64,000 nt of DNA, taken from Colwellia sp. MB02u-6 (lineage in GTDB: Bacteria; Pseudomonadota; Gammaproteobacteria; Enterobacterales; Alteromonadaceae). The notes below the pieces were generated by a model. That model had not been told where the DNA came from. It saw only the letters and a list, made by a program, of their open reading frames with translations, and searched no databases. A program made the position numbers and the translations under genes. Of the stretch, positions 17,539-27,910 are shown in pieces. Location: positions 1-64,000 of the forward strand of contig NZ_JACGVG010000030.1 of assembly GCF_014077095.1 (NCBI RefSeq), in the 5' to 3' direction. Position 1 is the stretch's first letter. The number at the start of each line of letters is the position of its first letter.

Positions 17539-19083
17539 CTAGAAGCTAGGTAATAAGGCTTCAGGCATGAAATTGTTGAACTCACCTTCAGCAATAATCG
17601 ACGATGCGTCAGCAATATCTGGGGCAAAGTATCTGTCTTTATCATAAAAACTGACAACTTGACGTAAAATTGATTTAGCCAATTCAACATTTTTAGAACC
17701 TTTTAATGGCGCTCTAAAATCTAGACCTTGTGCGGCCGCCAAGTATTCAACAGCTAGCACACCGTTAGTATTTTCAGCCATATCAGCAAGACGACGACCG
17801 GCAAAGCAAGCCATTGAAACGTGATCTTCTTGGTTTGCTGAAGTGGGTAAGCTATCAACAGAGGCTGGATGTGCTAATGATTTATTTTCTGAGGCTAAAG
17901 CGGCAGAGGTGACTTGTGCAATCATAAAGCCAGAGTTTATCCCGCCATTATCAACTAAAAACGCCGGTAATTTACTGAGGTTTGCATCGATTAATAATGC
18001 CATTCTACGCTCTGATATTGAACCAATTTCGGCAATCGCTAACGCTAAGTTATCTGCTGCCATGGCAACAGGCTCTGCATGGAAGTTACCCGCAGAGATA
18101 AAGTCACCTTCGTTGGCGAAAACTAACGGGTTATCGGTCACACCGTTGGCTTCAACATGGAGTACTTCAGCCGCTTGGCGAATTTGTGTTAAACATGCGC
18201 CCATCACTTGTGGCTGACAACGCAGTGAGTAAGGGTCTTGCACTTTTTCACAATCAAGATGCGAAGAGCCTATGGCTGAGTTGTGGTCTAAGATGTGACG
18301 GTATGCGCGAGCGACATCGATTTGTCCGCGTTGACCACGAGCTTGATGTACGCGATCATCAAAAGGGGCGCGAGAACCCATGGCCGCTTCAACTGACATA
18401 GAGCCAATAACCACACCAGCAGCAAATAAGTCTTCCGCGTGAAATAAGCCTTCTAATGAAAATGCCGTTGACGCTTGTGTGCCATTGAGTAGTGCTAAAC
18501 CTTCTTTTGCTGCTAAGGTCATTATCTCAAGACCGGCTATTTTTAAGCCTTCAACCGCTGAAATAACTTCATCGTTATGCGACATTTCGCCTTCACCCAA
18601 TAAGGGTAATACCATATGAGAAAGCGGTGCTAAATCACCAGAAGCACCAACAGAGCCTTTTTTAGGTACACATGGATAGACTTCTGCGTTTAATAGAGTA
18701 ATTAACGCTTGAATAACTTCTAAGCGAATACCAGAAAAACCGCGTGATAAGGAGTTGATTTTTAATACCATCATTAAACGAACAGTAGCATCATCCATAT
18801 ACTCGCCAAAGCCGGCAGAGTGAGACAATACGATTGAGCGCTGTAATAATTCTAATTGGTCATTTTGGATACGGGTACTGGCAAGTAAACCAAAGCCGGT
18901 ATTAATACCGTAAACCACGCGATCTTCCGCGATAACTTTTTGCACCGCTTCAGCACTTTTGTTAATACCTTCAAAGGCACTTTCATCTAAGCTAAATTGT
19001 ATACCTTCATACTTTGTTACGGCGCGTAATTGTTTTAGTGTAAGCTGGCCTGGAATAATATTTAATGTGTTAATTACTAACAT
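17539..19083 (-). CDS. hutH: Histidine ammonia-lyase
   Basis: HutH removes ammonia from L-histidine to give urocanate, the first step of histidine breakdown. The 514-residue protein carries the Ala147-Ser148-Gly149 triad in [14 protein letters not shown], which cyclises to the MIO prosthetic group. The conserved YGINTGFG lies at 59-66. It functions as a homotetramer in the cytoplasm. It is the last gene of a hutC-hutU-hutH series; a 101-base gap separates it from hutU. Control by HutC through the upstream operators is inferred. Confidence 0.97.
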   Translation of the reverse strand: MLVINTLNIIPGQLTLKQLRAVTKYEGIQFSLDESAFEGINKSAEAVQKVIAEDRVVYGINTGFGLLASTRIQNDQLELLQRSIVLSHSAGFGEYMDDATVRLMMVLKINSLSRGFSGIRLEVIQALITLLNAEVYPCVPKKGSVGASGDLAPLSHMVLPLLGEGEMSHNDEVISAVEGLKIAGLEIMTLAAKEGLALLNGTQASTAFSLEGLFHAEDLFAAGVVIGSMSVEAAMGSRAPFDDRVHQARGQRGQIDVARAYRHILDHNSAIGSSHLDCEKVQDPYSLRCQPQVMGACLTQIRQAAEVLHVEANGVTDNPLVFANEGDFISAGNFHAEPVAMAADNLALAIAEIGSISERRMALLIDANLSKLPAFLVDNGGINSGFMIAQVTSAALASENKSLAHPASVDSLPTSANQEDHVSMACFAGRRLADMAENTNGVLAVEYLAAAQGLDFRAPLKGSKNVELAKSILRQVVSFYDKDRYFAPDIADASSIIAEGEFNNFMPEALLPSF

Positions 19084-19184
19084 GTTGTCTGTCCTATTTT
19101 TAAATTTTTATGAATTCAATGAAAACTGCACCAAGATCATCGTTAAAAAAGGTGCAATTATGCGTTAAGCTAAACAGGTTGTTA

Positions 19185-20876
19185 CTAAACCTTGCCGTTA
19201 GCACCATCAATCATAGGTAGGTCTAGGCCTTGTTCTTTTGCACAATCAATTGCAATGTCGTAACCGGCATCGGCATGACGCATAACACCGGTAGCAGGGT
19301 CGTTCCATAATACACGACTAATGCGTTTTGCCGCGGCATCGGTACCATCAGCGACAATAACTACACCAGAATGCTGACTAAAGCCCATGCCTACGCCACC
19401 ACCGTGATGTAGGCTGACCCAAGTAGCTCCGCCTGAAGTTGACAACAAGGCATTGAGCAGTGGCCAATCAGATACCGCGTCAGAGCCATCAAGCATGCTT
19501 TCAGTTTCACGATTGGGTGAAGCAACTGAGCCAGAGTCTAAGTGATCACGCCCAATGACAACGGGTGCTGATAATTCGCCAGTTTTTACCATTTCGTTAA
19601 AGGCTAATGCTAAGCGAGCACGGTCTTTTAAACCTGCCCAACAAATACGAGCAGGTAAGCCTTGAAAAGCAATACGTTCACGCGCCATATCTAACCAGTT
19701 ATGTAAGTGTGGATTGTCTGGAATAAGCTCTTTCACTTTGGCGTCAGTTTTATAGATATCTTCTGGATCACCGGATAATGCTACCCAGCGAAAGGGTCCA
19801 ATGCCTTCACAAAATAGTGGTCTAACATAAGCAGGGACGAAGCCAGGAAAATTAAAGGCATTTTTCACCCCTTCGTCTAAGGCCATTTGACGAATGTTGT
19901 TACCGTAATCTGTGGTAGCAGCACCAGCTGCTTGTAGATCAAGCATGGCTTGTACTTGCACAGCCATTGAATGTTTAGCGGCTTTTACAACCCCAGCTTC
20001 GTCTTCAAGACGCATTTTTTCCGCTTGCGCCATGCTCCAGCCTTGTGGTAAATAACCGTTGAGCGGATCATGTGCTGAAGTTTGGTCTGTGACGATGTCG
20101 GGGGTAACACCACGTTTAACTAATTCAGGGAAAATATCAGCAGTATTACCTAATAAACCCACAGAGATGGCTTCGCCATTTGCTGTGGCATCATTAATCA
20201 TTGCTAATGCTTCATCTAACGAGGTGGCTTTTTTATCAACGTAGCGGGTCTTTAGGCGAAAATCGATACGAGACTCATCACATTCAACAACTAATGCAGA
20301 AAAGCCCGCCATAGTTGCTGCTAGTGGTTGAGCTCCACCCATGCCACCTAAACCACCAGTAAGTACCCATTTACCTTTAGCGTTACCAGCAAAGTGCTGT
20401 TTTGCCATGGCGACAAAAGTTTCATAAGTGCCTTGCACTATGCCTTGCGAGCCAATGTATATCCATGAACCGGCGGTCATTTGGCCATACATCATTAAAC
20501 CTTGTTTATCTAACTCATTAAAGTGCTCCCAATTTGCCCAGTGTGGCACTAAGTTTGAGTTAGCAATTAATACCCGTGGTGCATCGGCGTGAGTTTTAAA
20601 AACGCCAACCGGCTTACCTGATTGCACCATCAAGGTTTCGTCATCCTCTAGGCGATCCAATGTTTCTATAATTTTGTCGTAACATGCCCAATTACGTGCA
20701 GCACGGCCGATACCACCATAAACCACTAATGACTGTGGGTGTTCGGCAACTTCTTCATCTAAATTATTCATTAGCATGCGTTTTACCGCTTCAGTTAACC
20801 AGCTTTTTGCGGTGATTTTACTGCCACGTGCGGCACGAATTTTACGGCTAGTGTCGATTCTATTATTCATTGTCAT
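19185..20876 (-). CDS. hutU: Urocanate hydratase
   Basis: HutU converts urocanate to imidazolone propionate, using a tightly bound NAD+ as electrophile. The 563-residue length is standard. Visible signatures are [17 protein letters not shown] near the N-terminus, the NAD-binding loop [18 protein letters not shown] near residue 173, [23 protein letters not shown] with the conserved cysteine, and the C-terminal [15 protein letters not shown]. It lies between hutC and hutH on the same strand. Confidence 0.97.
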   Translation of the reverse strand: MTMNNRIDTSRKIRAARGSKITAKSWLTEAVKRMLMNNLDEEVAEHPQSLVVYGGIGRAARNWACYDKIIETLDRLEDDETLMVQSGKPVGVFKTHADAPRVLIANSNLVPHWANWEHFNELDKQGLMMYGQMTAGSWIYIGSQGIVQGTYETFVAMAKQHFAGNAKGKWVLTGGLGGMGGAQPLAATMAGFSALVVECDESRIDFRLKTRYVDKKATSLDEALAMINDATANGEAISVGLLGNTADIFPELVKRGVTPDIVTDQTSAHDPLNGYLPQGWSMAQAEKMRLEDEAGVVKAAKHSMAVQVQAMLDLQAAGAATTDYGNNIRQMALDEGVKNAFNFPGFVPAYVRPLFCEGIGPFRWVALSGDPEDIYKTDAKVKELIPDNPHLHNWLDMARERIAFQGLPARICWAGLKDRARLALAFNEMVKTGELSAPVVIGRDHLDSGSVASPNRETESMLDGSDAVSDWPLLNALLSTSGGATWVSLHHGGGVGMGFSQHSGVVIVADGTDAAAKRISRVLWNDPATGVMRHADAGYDIAIDCAKEQGLDLPMIDGANGKV

Positions 20877-20942
20877 GGTGGACCTCTACAAATGTAACTT
20901 GTTGACTGAAATGAGAATTTTTCTCTCTTCAATATGCGTAAA

Positions 20943-21653
20943 TTAAAAAATTAAATGACTACCTAAACGGTATTTATTTCCTGGTGAGGTTAAGGTGGCT
21001 AAACTCACCACACCTTGGCTTGACCAGGTGCGACGTTTAACCTGTAAACAAGGGGTAATATGGCTAATCGCTAATAAATGGCCAATCTCTTGACTGGCTA
21101 ATATGGCTTCCACCTCATGTGTTGCTTCGGTCAAGGGGGCTTCGGATGATAAATACTCATGTGGCGTTATTTGTGTAAAGTCTTGTTCAAGATAATTAGC
21201 CACTAATTTTGGATTAACAAATCGTTGCTCTAACTGTATGGGAGCATTATTTTCAAAATGCAGTACGCTTGAGTAATAGGCGATATCGCCGGCTTTAAGG
21301 GCTAATAAAATTGCCACTTCTTCGTTGACTTTAACGGCCTCTAAGATAAGTTGTTGAGCACGATATTGATGACCACGCTCTTGTATTTCATCAGCTATAT
21401 TGCGAATTTCTAATAATGAAGACTGTGACTTAAAGTTTGCGACAAAAGTACCAGAGCCTTGAGAACGTACCAATAAACCTTGCTCAGTAAGTTCTTGTAA
21501 AGCACGTCGAGCGGTCATTCTACTGACCGAAAACTGCTCGGTAAGCTCATTTTCTGAAGGGACTTTACTGTGTTCAACCCACTGGCCAGATTCTATTTTT
21601 TCACAGATGTGCTGTTTGATAACACGGTATTTTGCGGTTTTTACTTGTGTCAT
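20943..21653 (-). CDS. hutC: Histidine utilization repressor HutC (GntR family)
   Basis: HutC is a GntR/HutC-family repressor with an N-terminal winged helix (VPSENELTEQFSVSRMTARRALQELTEQGLLVRSQGSGTFVA) and a UTRA effector domain that senses urocanate. The open frame extends to 21713. I set the start at the ATG at 21653 because AGG lies 7 bases before it, and because the longer start would place one operator (21696-21707) inside the gene. It lies first in the minus-strand hut operon and divergent from hutI. It probably represses both transcripts and itself. Confidence 0.93.
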   Translation of the reverse strand: MTQVKTAKYRVIKQHICEKIESGQWVEHSKVPSENELTEQFSVSRMTARRALQELTEQGLLVRSQGSGTFVANFKSQSSLLEIRNIADEIQERGHQYRAQQLILEAVKVNEEVAILLALKAGDIAYYSSVLHFENNAPIQLEQRFVNPKLVANYLEQDFTQITPHEYLSSEAPLTEATHEVEAILASQEIGHLLAISHITPCLQVKRRTWSSQGVVSLATLTSPGNKYRLGSHLIF

Positions 21654-21695
21654 TGTCATACCTAATACGGGATAATGTGCAGAGTAAACTCTTAC

Positions 21696-21707
21696 TTGTA
21701 TATACAA
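21696..21707. promoter_or_regulatory. HutC operator 1
   Basis: TTGTATATACAA is a perfect 12-bp palindrome matching the HutC-type recognition sequence. It lies 43 bases before the hutC ATG and is well placed to block the hutCUH promoter. Confidence 0.8.
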
Positions 21708-21735
21708 TCTCATTTTTTCTCTGCGAGGTCAAGAG

Positions 21736-21747
21736 TTGTATATACAA
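21736..21747. promoter_or_regulatory. HutC operator 2
   Basis: An identical copy of the palindrome TTGTATATACAA lies exactly 40 bases from operator 1. It sits on the hutI side of the divergent region, 152 bases before the hutI ATG. Confidence 0.8.
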
Positions 21748-21899
21748 GCTTGCTTGTTAATTTGCTATCAGTTAAAGTGAAATTATAAATAAACGCTGAG
21801 CTTTGTTGGGTCATATTTATATGCCATAAGTCATGGCATATTGAAAAGTATCCTAAAAATAGTATTAAGGTTAGTGATAAATAAGCAATTTGGAATTTT

Positions 21900-23135
21900 A
21901 TGTCGACGAAAACACAACACTGGCAAACCCTTTGGACTCATGTCAATTTAGCCACTATGACCGATGGAGCAAAAACTTACGCCGTGATTGAAAATGGTGC
22001 TATAGCGATTACGAATGGAAAAATTGCTTGGCTGGGCACAATCACCGAACTGCCTGACTTTGATACTGCTAAGGTAAAGGTAATTGACGGCAAGGGCGCT
22101 TGGTTAACGCCCGGCTTTATCGATTGTCATAGCCATATTGTTTATGGTGGCAACCGCGCGAATGAATTTGAAATGCGTCTTGAAGGTAAGGGCTATGAGG
22201 AAATTGCCAAGGCTGGCGGTGGTATTATTTCAACGGTTAAAGCAACCCGTGCTGCTAGTGAAGATGAGTTATTTAACAGTGCATTAAAACGTTTAACGGT
22301 TTTGCATCAAGAAGGTGTTACTAGTATCGAAATTAAATCGGGTTATGGTTTAGACACAGATACTGAAATTAAAATGCTCAATGTTGCTACTAAACTAGGG
22401 CAAACATTACCGGTCACAGTACAAAGAACATTTTTAGGTGCGCATGCGCTACCTGTTGAGTATCAAGGTCGTGCGGATGAGTATATTGATTTGGTCTGTA
22501 AAGAGATGATACCGCACATGGCAAAAAGTAAACTAGCTGATGCAGTTGATGTATTTTGTGAAGGTATTGGTTTTAATTTAGTGCAAACCGAAAAAGTGTT
22601 TGCGGCAGCCAAGGCGCATAATTTACCAATAAAAGTGCATGCCGAACAGCTGTCTAACCTTGGTGGCACTAAGTTAGCAGCAGAATACCAAGCGCTATCT
22701 GCTGATCATATTGAATTTATAGACGAGGCAGGTATCGTGGCAATGAAAGTGGCTGATATGACCGCGGTATTATTGCCGGGTGCATTTTATTTCCTACGTG
22801 AAACCCAGTTACCCCCGATTGAGCTATTGCGTAAACACGGCGTGAGTATGGCTATTGCTACCGATGTAAATCCAGGCTCGTCGCCGATTAACTCACTGCA
22901 GCTAATGCTCAATATGGCTTGTACATTTTTTAGGTTAACGCCGGTTGAAGTTCTTGCGGGAGTGACCTGTCACGGTGCTAAAGCGCTAGGGATGTCGAGT
23001 AGTAAAGGGCAGTTAGCCGTGGGTTATGATGCGGATATTGCTTGTTGGGATATTAATCAGCCGGCTGAGTTATGTTATCAGTTTGGTGTGAATCCGCTGA
23101 TTCATCTAATGAAAGCCGGGGAAATAGTGATTTAG
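21900..23135 (+). CDS. hutI: Imidazolonepropionase
   Basis: HutI opens the imidazolone ring to give N-formimino-L-glutamate, the third step of histidine catabolism. It is a metal-dependent amidohydrolase of 411 residues. The metal-binding HxH appears in GFIDCHSHIVYGG. Further ligands lie in IKVHAEQLSNLGG and the AIATDVNPGSSP segment, which carries the catalytic aspartate. It is transcribed away from hutC. No hutG or hutF gene for the final steps lies beside it. Confidence 0.97.
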   Translation: MSTKTQHWQTLWTHVNLATMTDGAKTYAVIENGAIAITNGKIAWLGTITELPDFDTAKVKVIDGKGAWLTPGFIDCHSHIVYGGNRANEFEMRLEGKGYEEIAKAGGGIISTVKATRAASEDELFNSALKRLTVLHQEGVTSIEIKSGYGLDTDTEIKMLNVATKLGQTLPVTVQRTFLGAHALPVEYQGRADEYIDLVCKEMIPHMAKSKLADAVDVFCEGIGFNLVQTEKVFAAAKAHNLPIKVHAEQLSNLGGTKLAAEYQALSADHIEFIDEAGIVAMKVADMTAVLLPGAFYFLRETQLPPIELLRKHGVSMAIATDVNPGSSPINSLQLMLNMACTFFRLTPVEVLAGVTCHGAKALGMSSSKGQLAVGYDADIACWDINQPAELCYQFGVNPLIHLMKAGEIVI

Positions 23136-23375
23136 TCTAGAGCGAGTTAACTTGAAATGGCATGGGTAATTGGAACAGCTAGTGAGCACTCAGCCTACTT
23201 AGTCTGCGTAACGGGCACATTAATATAATCGTAATCGTCAAAACCTTGATCACGACAGATAAGGTCTTTGTTTAAAGCAACCACTATAGCAAAGATAAAC
23301 AAGTATATATTGCCATACAGTTTAAGTATGGCAGCCGAATTATGAATAGTATTTACACATTCAAATTAGATTAAA

Positions 23376-23861
23376 CTAGTCAATATCTAAGGGGTCAGGC
23401 GATAAAATAACGCCGGTATTATCGGCATAAATATGATCATCAGGTAAAAAGGTTACGCCGGCAAAGTTTATTGCCAAGTCGCTTTCACCAATCTTGCTGG
23501 TACTGGCACCAACGGGGATCGACAATAAACCTTGTATGCCAATATCAATATCTTCTAAGGCGTCAACGTCTCGTACGCTACCAAAACAAATAATGCCTTC
23601 CCAATTATTTTTTGCTGCTTGTTCAGCAATACTAATATTAATCAGTGCGCGACGTGTTGAGCCACCGCCGTCAATAACCAAGACCTTGCCGGTACCGTCA
23701 GTGTTAGCTAACTCGGCAATTAAGCCATTATTCTCAAAGCACTTTACTGTGACAACTTTACCGCCAAAAGAACTTCTGCCACCATAATTACTAAATAAGG
23801 GCTCAAGTACATCGATTAAATCAGTGTATATATCACACAGCTCTGAGGTGTTGTATTCCAT
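23376..23861 (-). CDS. rraA: Ribonuclease E activity regulator RraA
   Basis: RraA binds RNase E and inhibits it, changing mRNA decay. The 161-residue protein has the family core: a start like [12 protein letters not shown], then [18 protein letters not shown] and [15 protein letters not shown] (with the glycine loop). It is cytoplasmic and trimeric in the family. It is a single gene on the minus strand, not in its E. coli position beside menA. The 240 bases between it and hutI show no gene. Confidence 0.93.
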   Translation of the reverse strand: MEYNTSELCDIYTDLIDVLEPLFSNYGGRSSFGGKVVTVKCFENNGLIAELANTDGTGKVLVIDGGGSTRRALINISIAEQAAKNNWEGIICFGSVRDVDALEDIDIGIQGLLSIPVGASTSKIGESDLAINFAGVTFLPDDHIYADNTGVILSPDPLDID

Positions 23862-24346
23862 AGTCAGTTTTCCCTAGATCGCATTTCTTATTAACTAGTA
23901 TAACGGTTGAATACACAGGCACAACCGCTAAGCCGCTATAGATGCTAAATAAATCTAGCGAAAGCATAAATAAAAAGTGTGACTTAACCATCGTTATTAG
24001 CTTTTAATAAGCGTTATATTTATGCTTGTTAGGAGGGACCTTGTGCTTGATTTTCATCCGAAAGCTATGATAGTGCAGTAAATAAACGGATTATTGTCAG
24101 TTCTTAGTAAATCGCTCTTGGTAAATGGCTTTAGCAAAAGTAGGATAAATTTACTAACCATGATGGTTATTAGGTTATATAGCTAGTGATGCTGTTTAAG
24201 GGGATTTGATCAGAAAGGTGACTTTACCAGTAAGGCACGAGGCGTTTACTCAGTATCTAAAGCGTAAAAAATTTTAATTAAAATTTTTAAATTTAAAATC
24301 AGTGACGCTTTACTGTGCTGGCCGTTATTATAGTGCCTAAGAGTTA
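23862..24346. other. Intergenic region between rraA and the DUF971 gene
   Basis: No coding sequence or RNA gene was recognised. A perfect inverted repeat TAACCAT-G-ATGGTTA lies at 24155-24169 and could be a protein-binding site. The stretch at about 24267-24300 is almost pure A/T. The rraA promoter should be near the left end. Confidence 0.4.
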
Positions 24347-24748
24347 TTACTTAACTTCTTTAATTTCTATCGAAGCTTCTCGGCTATTTACCGTTGAGCC
24401 TGTACTTTGTAAGTAATTTTGCCAACGCTGTTGATATTCCGTGCCGAGTGTTTTTAAGTAATCACTATTATAAACACTGCTATGCTCATCATCAAAAATA
24501 AATCGGTAGCCATGTTTGCCCACCGATTCTATTTTTAGCAGACGTACCTGCTTTTTATGATAAACCTTTGGCGCTGAACCTGCAGCCTGACCTTTGTCTG
24601 TGGTTGGAGCAAAAACACGTAAATATTCGAATTTTAAATCAATCACTTCACTGTTTTTTTGTTTAATATCTTTAAGCTCAGCCCTACTAAAAGAAACCGA
24701 TAAACTCGCTGTAGCATTATTGATCACAAAGCGGTTAATTTTACTCAT
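24347..24748 (-). CDS. DUF971 (gamma-butyrobetaine hydroxylase-like N-terminal) domain protein
   Basis: This 133-residue cytoplasmic protein contains the DUF971 fold, also found at the N-terminus of gamma-butyrobetaine hydroxylases. Typical segments are IDLKFEYLRVFAPT, VRLLKIESVGKHGYRFIFDDEHSSVYNSDYLKTLG and QRWQNYLQ. In proteobacteria stand-alone DUF971 genes often follow hslU, as here with a 27-base gap. A role in iron-sulphur protein assembly has been proposed for some members, but none is demonstrated here. Confidence 0.82.
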   Translation of the reverse strand: MSKINRFVINNATASLSVSFSRAELKDIKQKNSEVIDLKFEYLRVFAPTTDKGQAAGSAPKVYHKKQVRLLKIESVGKHGYRFIFDDEHSSVYNSDYLKTLGTEYQQRWQNYLQSTGSTVNSREASIEIKEVK

Positions 24749-24775
24749 GTATTACTCCTAACCGTATTTTAGCTA

Positions 24776-26104
24776 TTATAAAATAAAGCGACTTAGATCT
24801 TCATCTTTAATCAGATCAGACAAAATATTAGCAACAAATTCAGCATCAATTAGAATGCTTTCGCCGGCACGATCATTGGCGGTAAACGAAAGCTCTTCGA
24901 TTAACCGTTCCATCATGGTATGTAAACGCCGAGCACCAATATTTTCAGTACTTTCGTTAACTTGCCACGCGGCATTAGCAACCGCTTTAATGCCATCTTC
25001 ACTAAATGAGATATGCACGCCTTCAGTCGCTAACAGAGCAATATATTGCTCTGTTAAAGAGGCATTAGGCTCAGTGAGTATGCGCACAAAATCTTCAGCA
25101 GTGAGCGGCTTTAACTCAACACGGATCGGTAGTCGACCCTGTAATTCTGGAATTAAATCAGAGGGCTTTGACATTTGAAAAGCGCCAGAAGCGATAAATA
25201 AGATATGGTCAGTTTTAACCATACCGTGTTTAGTGCTAACGGTAGAACCTTCAATTAATGGTAACAAGTCTCGTTGTACACCTTCTCTTGATACGTCAGG
25301 ACCTGAGCTTTCACCGCGCTTACAAATTTTGTCTATTTCATCAATAAAGACAATACCATTTTGTTCAACCGCGTATATTGCTTTTTCTTTGATGTCGTCT
25401 TGATTAACTATTTTCGCCGCTTCTTCTTCTTGCAAGGCTTTGAAGGCATCTTTAATTTTCAGTTTACGTTTTTTGGTTTTATCACTCGACATGCTTTGGA
25501 ACATGTTTTGTAATTGTGAAGTCATGTCTTCCATGCCAGGAGGTGCCATAATTTCAACGCCAACTTGTGGTGCGGCTAAGTCGAGTTCAATTTCTTTGTC
25601 ATCAAGTTGACCTTCGCGTAATTTTTTACGAAAAGCTTGACGAGTTGAGCTGTTTTCTGGCTGCTCGTCGTTACCTGAACTGTTGCGAGCTGGCGGTAGT
25701 AATATATCTAGAATACGTTCTTCAGCAGCTTCTTCGGCTAAGTGTTTTACACGTGCCATTTCCCGCTCTTTGGTCATCTTAATGGCCATATCAGCAAGGT
25801 CACGAATAATAGTTTCAACTTCTTTACCGACATAACCGACTTCGGTAAACTTAGTTGCTTCCACTTTAATAAAGGGTGCATTAGCTAGTTTCGCTAAGCG
25901 TCGAGCTATTTCTGTTTTACCAACACCTGTGGGGCCAATCATCAGAATGTTTTTCGGGGTAACTTCATCGCGCAACTCTTCGTTCAGTTGCATTCTACGC
26001 CAGCGGTTTCTCAGTGCTATTGCAACCGCTCGCTTGGCATCGCTTTGACCAACAATGTGGTTATCGAGTTCGTGAACTATCTCACGTGGTGTCATATTCG
26101 ACAT
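24776..26104 (-). CDS. hslU: ATP-dependent protease ATPase subunit HslU
   Basis: HslU is the hexameric AAA+ unfoldase that feeds substrates to the HslV peptidase. The 442-residue protein begins [34 protein letters not shown]. Walker A is [16 protein letters not shown] near residues 57-72, Walker B is [11 protein letters not shown], and the sensor region includes [10 protein letters not shown]. The C-terminus ends DLSRFIL, the tail that docks into HslV. It lies 23 bases after hslV and shares its heat-shock promoter. Confidence 0.98.
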   Translation of the reverse strand: MSNMTPREIVHELDNHIVGQSDAKRAVAIALRNRWRRMQLNEELRDEVTPKNILMIGPTGVGKTEIARRLAKLANAPFIKVEATKFTEVGYVGKEVETIIRDLADMAIKMTKEREMARVKHLAEEAAEERILDILLPPARNSSGNDEQPENSSTRQAFRKKLREGQLDDKEIELDLAAPQVGVEIMAPPGMEDMTSQLQNMFQSMSSDKTKKRKLKIKDAFKALQEEEAAKIVNQDDIKEKAIYAVEQNGIVFIDEIDKICKRGESSGPDVSREGVQRDLLPLIEGSTVSTKHGMVKTDHILFIASGAFQMSKPSDLIPELQGRLPIRVELKPLTAEDFVRILTEPNASLTEQYIALLATEGVHISFSEDGIKAVANAAWQVNESTENIGARRLHTMMERLIEELSFTANDRAGESILIDAEFVANILSDLIKDEDLSRFIL

Positions 26105-26127
26105 ATTAATTCCTTACAAATTGGTGG

Positions 26128-26646
26128 TTATAGTTCATCAATCACATGTTGTTGATTGGTAAATACACAAATGTCACCAGCAATTTTCAATGATTTTTCA
26201 ACAATCTCTTTGGCAGAAAGGTCAGTGTTTTCAAGTAATGCTGTGGCTGCTGATTGGGCAAAATTTCCACCACTACCAATGGCAATAAGATCGTTTTCTG
26301 CTTGGATAACATCACCATTACCGGTAATGATCAGTGAGGCTGTTTCATCGGCAACCGCTAATAAAGCTTCTAGTTTGCGCAGCGCACGATCACTGCGCCA
26401 ATCTTTTGCTAACTCAACGGCCGCTTTAGTTAAATGGCCTTGATGCATTTCTAGCTTGCTTTCAAAACGTTCAAATAGAGTAAATGCATCAGCTGTGCCG
26501 CCAGCAAAACCTGCAAGTACTTTGCCATTATATAAACGGCGCACTTTGCGTGCATTACCTTTCATTACAGTGTTGCCAAGGGAAACTTGACCATCACCAC
26601 CAATGGCAACTTTGCCATTACGTCGGACAGAAACAATAGTAGTCAC
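26128..26646 (-). CDS. hslV: ATP-dependent protease subunit HslV
   Basis: HslV is the proteasome-like peptidase of the HslVU complex, a double hexamer. The N-terminal sequence [25 protein letters not shown] places the catalytic threonine at residue 2, exposed after removal of Met1. [28 protein letters not shown] is conserved. It is 172 residues, a normal length. A sigma-32 promoter lies about 57 bases upstream. Confidence 0.98.
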   Translation of the reverse strand: MTTIVSVRRNGKVAIGGDGQVSLGNTVMKGNARKVRRLYNGKVLAGFAGGTADAFTLFERFESKLEMHQGHLTKAAVELAKDWRSDRALRKLEALLAVADETASLIITGNGDVIQAENDLIAIGSGGNFAQSAATALLENTDLSAKEIVEKSLKIAGDICVFTNQQHVIDEL

Positions 26647-27100
26647 AATTAACCTCTTCTATATTGCCAACTGAGATAGTCGGCTTGTCTAATGTAGATT
26701 AGATAAGGGGTGGCTTAAGCTTTTTCAAGGGAGCGGTGATGAATAATAGTAAACAGACAACTTTAATAGGTTTTAAGTTTGCTGTTGTCTGTTTAAAAAA
26801 ATATCGTTCAGAGTTAAGTTAGTTTTTAGCTCTTAGATTAAGTGACTATTTTTATGATTGGCTATCGGTACTTTATTGTTAGCGTTTATCAATATTAATA
26901 CTGATAAACTGAGCAAGCATTGAGCCAGTTTTTTCAATACATAGTTAGTATTTGTCGCTTTAAATGGGGTGCTAGTTGACCACGCCAAGTTATGCCTTGG
27001 AACTGATGGTTTAATACTAATCTAGATACCTTTATAAATTGGCTGAAAAAGGCCTGAAGCAATATATAAAGACATACGTTGCTAAAGTACCAATCTTAAG
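26647..27100. other. Intergenic region upstream of hslV
   Basis: No gene was recognised. It holds the hslV heat-shock promoter (26703-26729). An 11-bp perfect inverted repeat (AAACAGACAAC) has arms at 26751-26761 and 26784-26794. An 8-bp inverted repeat (GTTTATCA) spans 26884-26909. Neither repeat is followed by a T run, so neither is a typical terminator of the upstream SPOR gene. Confidence 0.5.
26703..26729 (-). promoter_or_regulatory. Sigma-32 heat-shock promoter of hslVU
   Basis: On the minus strand CTTGAAA is followed after 12 bases by CCCCTTAT. This is close to the sigma-32 consensus CTTGAAA-N11-16-CCCCATNT. The location just upstream of hslV, a classical heat-shock operon, supports it. 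Confidence 0.78.
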
Positions 27101-27661
27101 TTAGTCCCAACCCCAAATTTTACAAGCGTGGATCGCGTTGTTTTTTAATTTATGTTTATCTTTTTCTGCGTTACGTTTTTTATCGTAAGGGCCTAAATAA
27201 ACTTTATACCAAGTTGACGAGCTACCAACAGATTTACCCACTTGCGCTTCTAGGCCGGTGAAGGCTATTTTTGCCTTTAAGGACTCTGCTTGTTTACGGG
27301 TTCTAAATGAACCACATTGCATTTTATAGGGGCCTTTTTTCTTTACTTCGTACTGACCTACTTCAACTTGTTTACTTTTTAGGTCATCAACGTAGGTCCA
27401 CTTTTCCTGTGGTAGTTCAGGTAATTCAACTACCTCTGTGGTCTTTTTTACCTTGATGATTTTAGGGGCAATAACGACTGCAGGTTGCTTGTCTTTAATG
27501 CTCCACAGCAGGTAGCCAAAACTGGGCAAAGCGATCACTAAAAAAGTGGAAATTAATTTTATTTTCAATGAGCTACCTTGAGCTGGTTCAATATTTTTTT
27601 TATATGGGCTTTGTTTTTTATTTTTTACTCGAGAGCGGGAAACGTAATCTTGATGTGCCAT
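27101..27661 (-). CDS. SPOR domain-containing membrane protein (FtsN-like)
   Basis: This 186-residue bitopic membrane protein has a basic cytoplasmic N-terminus, a membrane segment at about residues 32-51 (IKLISTFLVIALPSFGYLLW), a linker, and a C-terminal SPOR domain (about 108-185; YKMQCGSFRTRKQAESLKAKIAFTGLEAQV). SPOR domains bind denuded peptidoglycan at division sites. The layout and the place between priA and hslVU match genes annotated ftsN in gammaproteobacteria. The protein is shorter than E. coli FtsN (319 residues), so I leave the symbol out. Confidence 0.82.
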   Translation of the reverse strand: MAHQDYVSRSRVKNKKQSPYKKNIEPAQGSSLKIKLISTFLVIALPSFGYLLWSIKDKQPAVVIAPKIIKVKKTTEVVELPELPQEKWTYVDDLKSKQVEVGQYEVKKKGPYKMQCGSFRTRKQAESLKAKIAFTGLEAQVGKSVGSSSTWYKVYLGPYDKKRNAEKDKHKLKNNAIHACKIWGWD

Positions 27662-27800
27662 GAAAAACTTATACTAGAAAACTTTCATCAATTCTAACCA
27701 ACTACTAAAGGAATATCACCCATTGAGTGCATTAATTGCATAAAACTCACCCTAGGTGGAGCATAAGTTTGGATTAAGAGTAGTTTAAAGACAAGTTTTT

Positions 27801-27821
27801 AGCTGTCAGCTGTCAGCTGTT
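27801..27821. repeat. Short 7-bp tandem repeat (AGCTGTC, about 3 copies)
   Basis: AGCTGTC occurs nearly three times in a row between priA and the SPOR gene. It is too short to be called a functional element. Confidence 0.5.
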
Positions 27822-27910
27822 AGTAAGTTAAAAGAAGTTTTAAGCTTGGTTTTGCTCCCACTTTACTTCTGGTTAAATAGGCTTGTAAGCTGTGCTTTGC
27901 GCAGCATCAA

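Noticed and set aside
18959-19168. Plus-strand ORF opposite the start of hutH
   Set aside because: It is the antisense shadow of hutH and the hutH-hutU gap, without independent signals.
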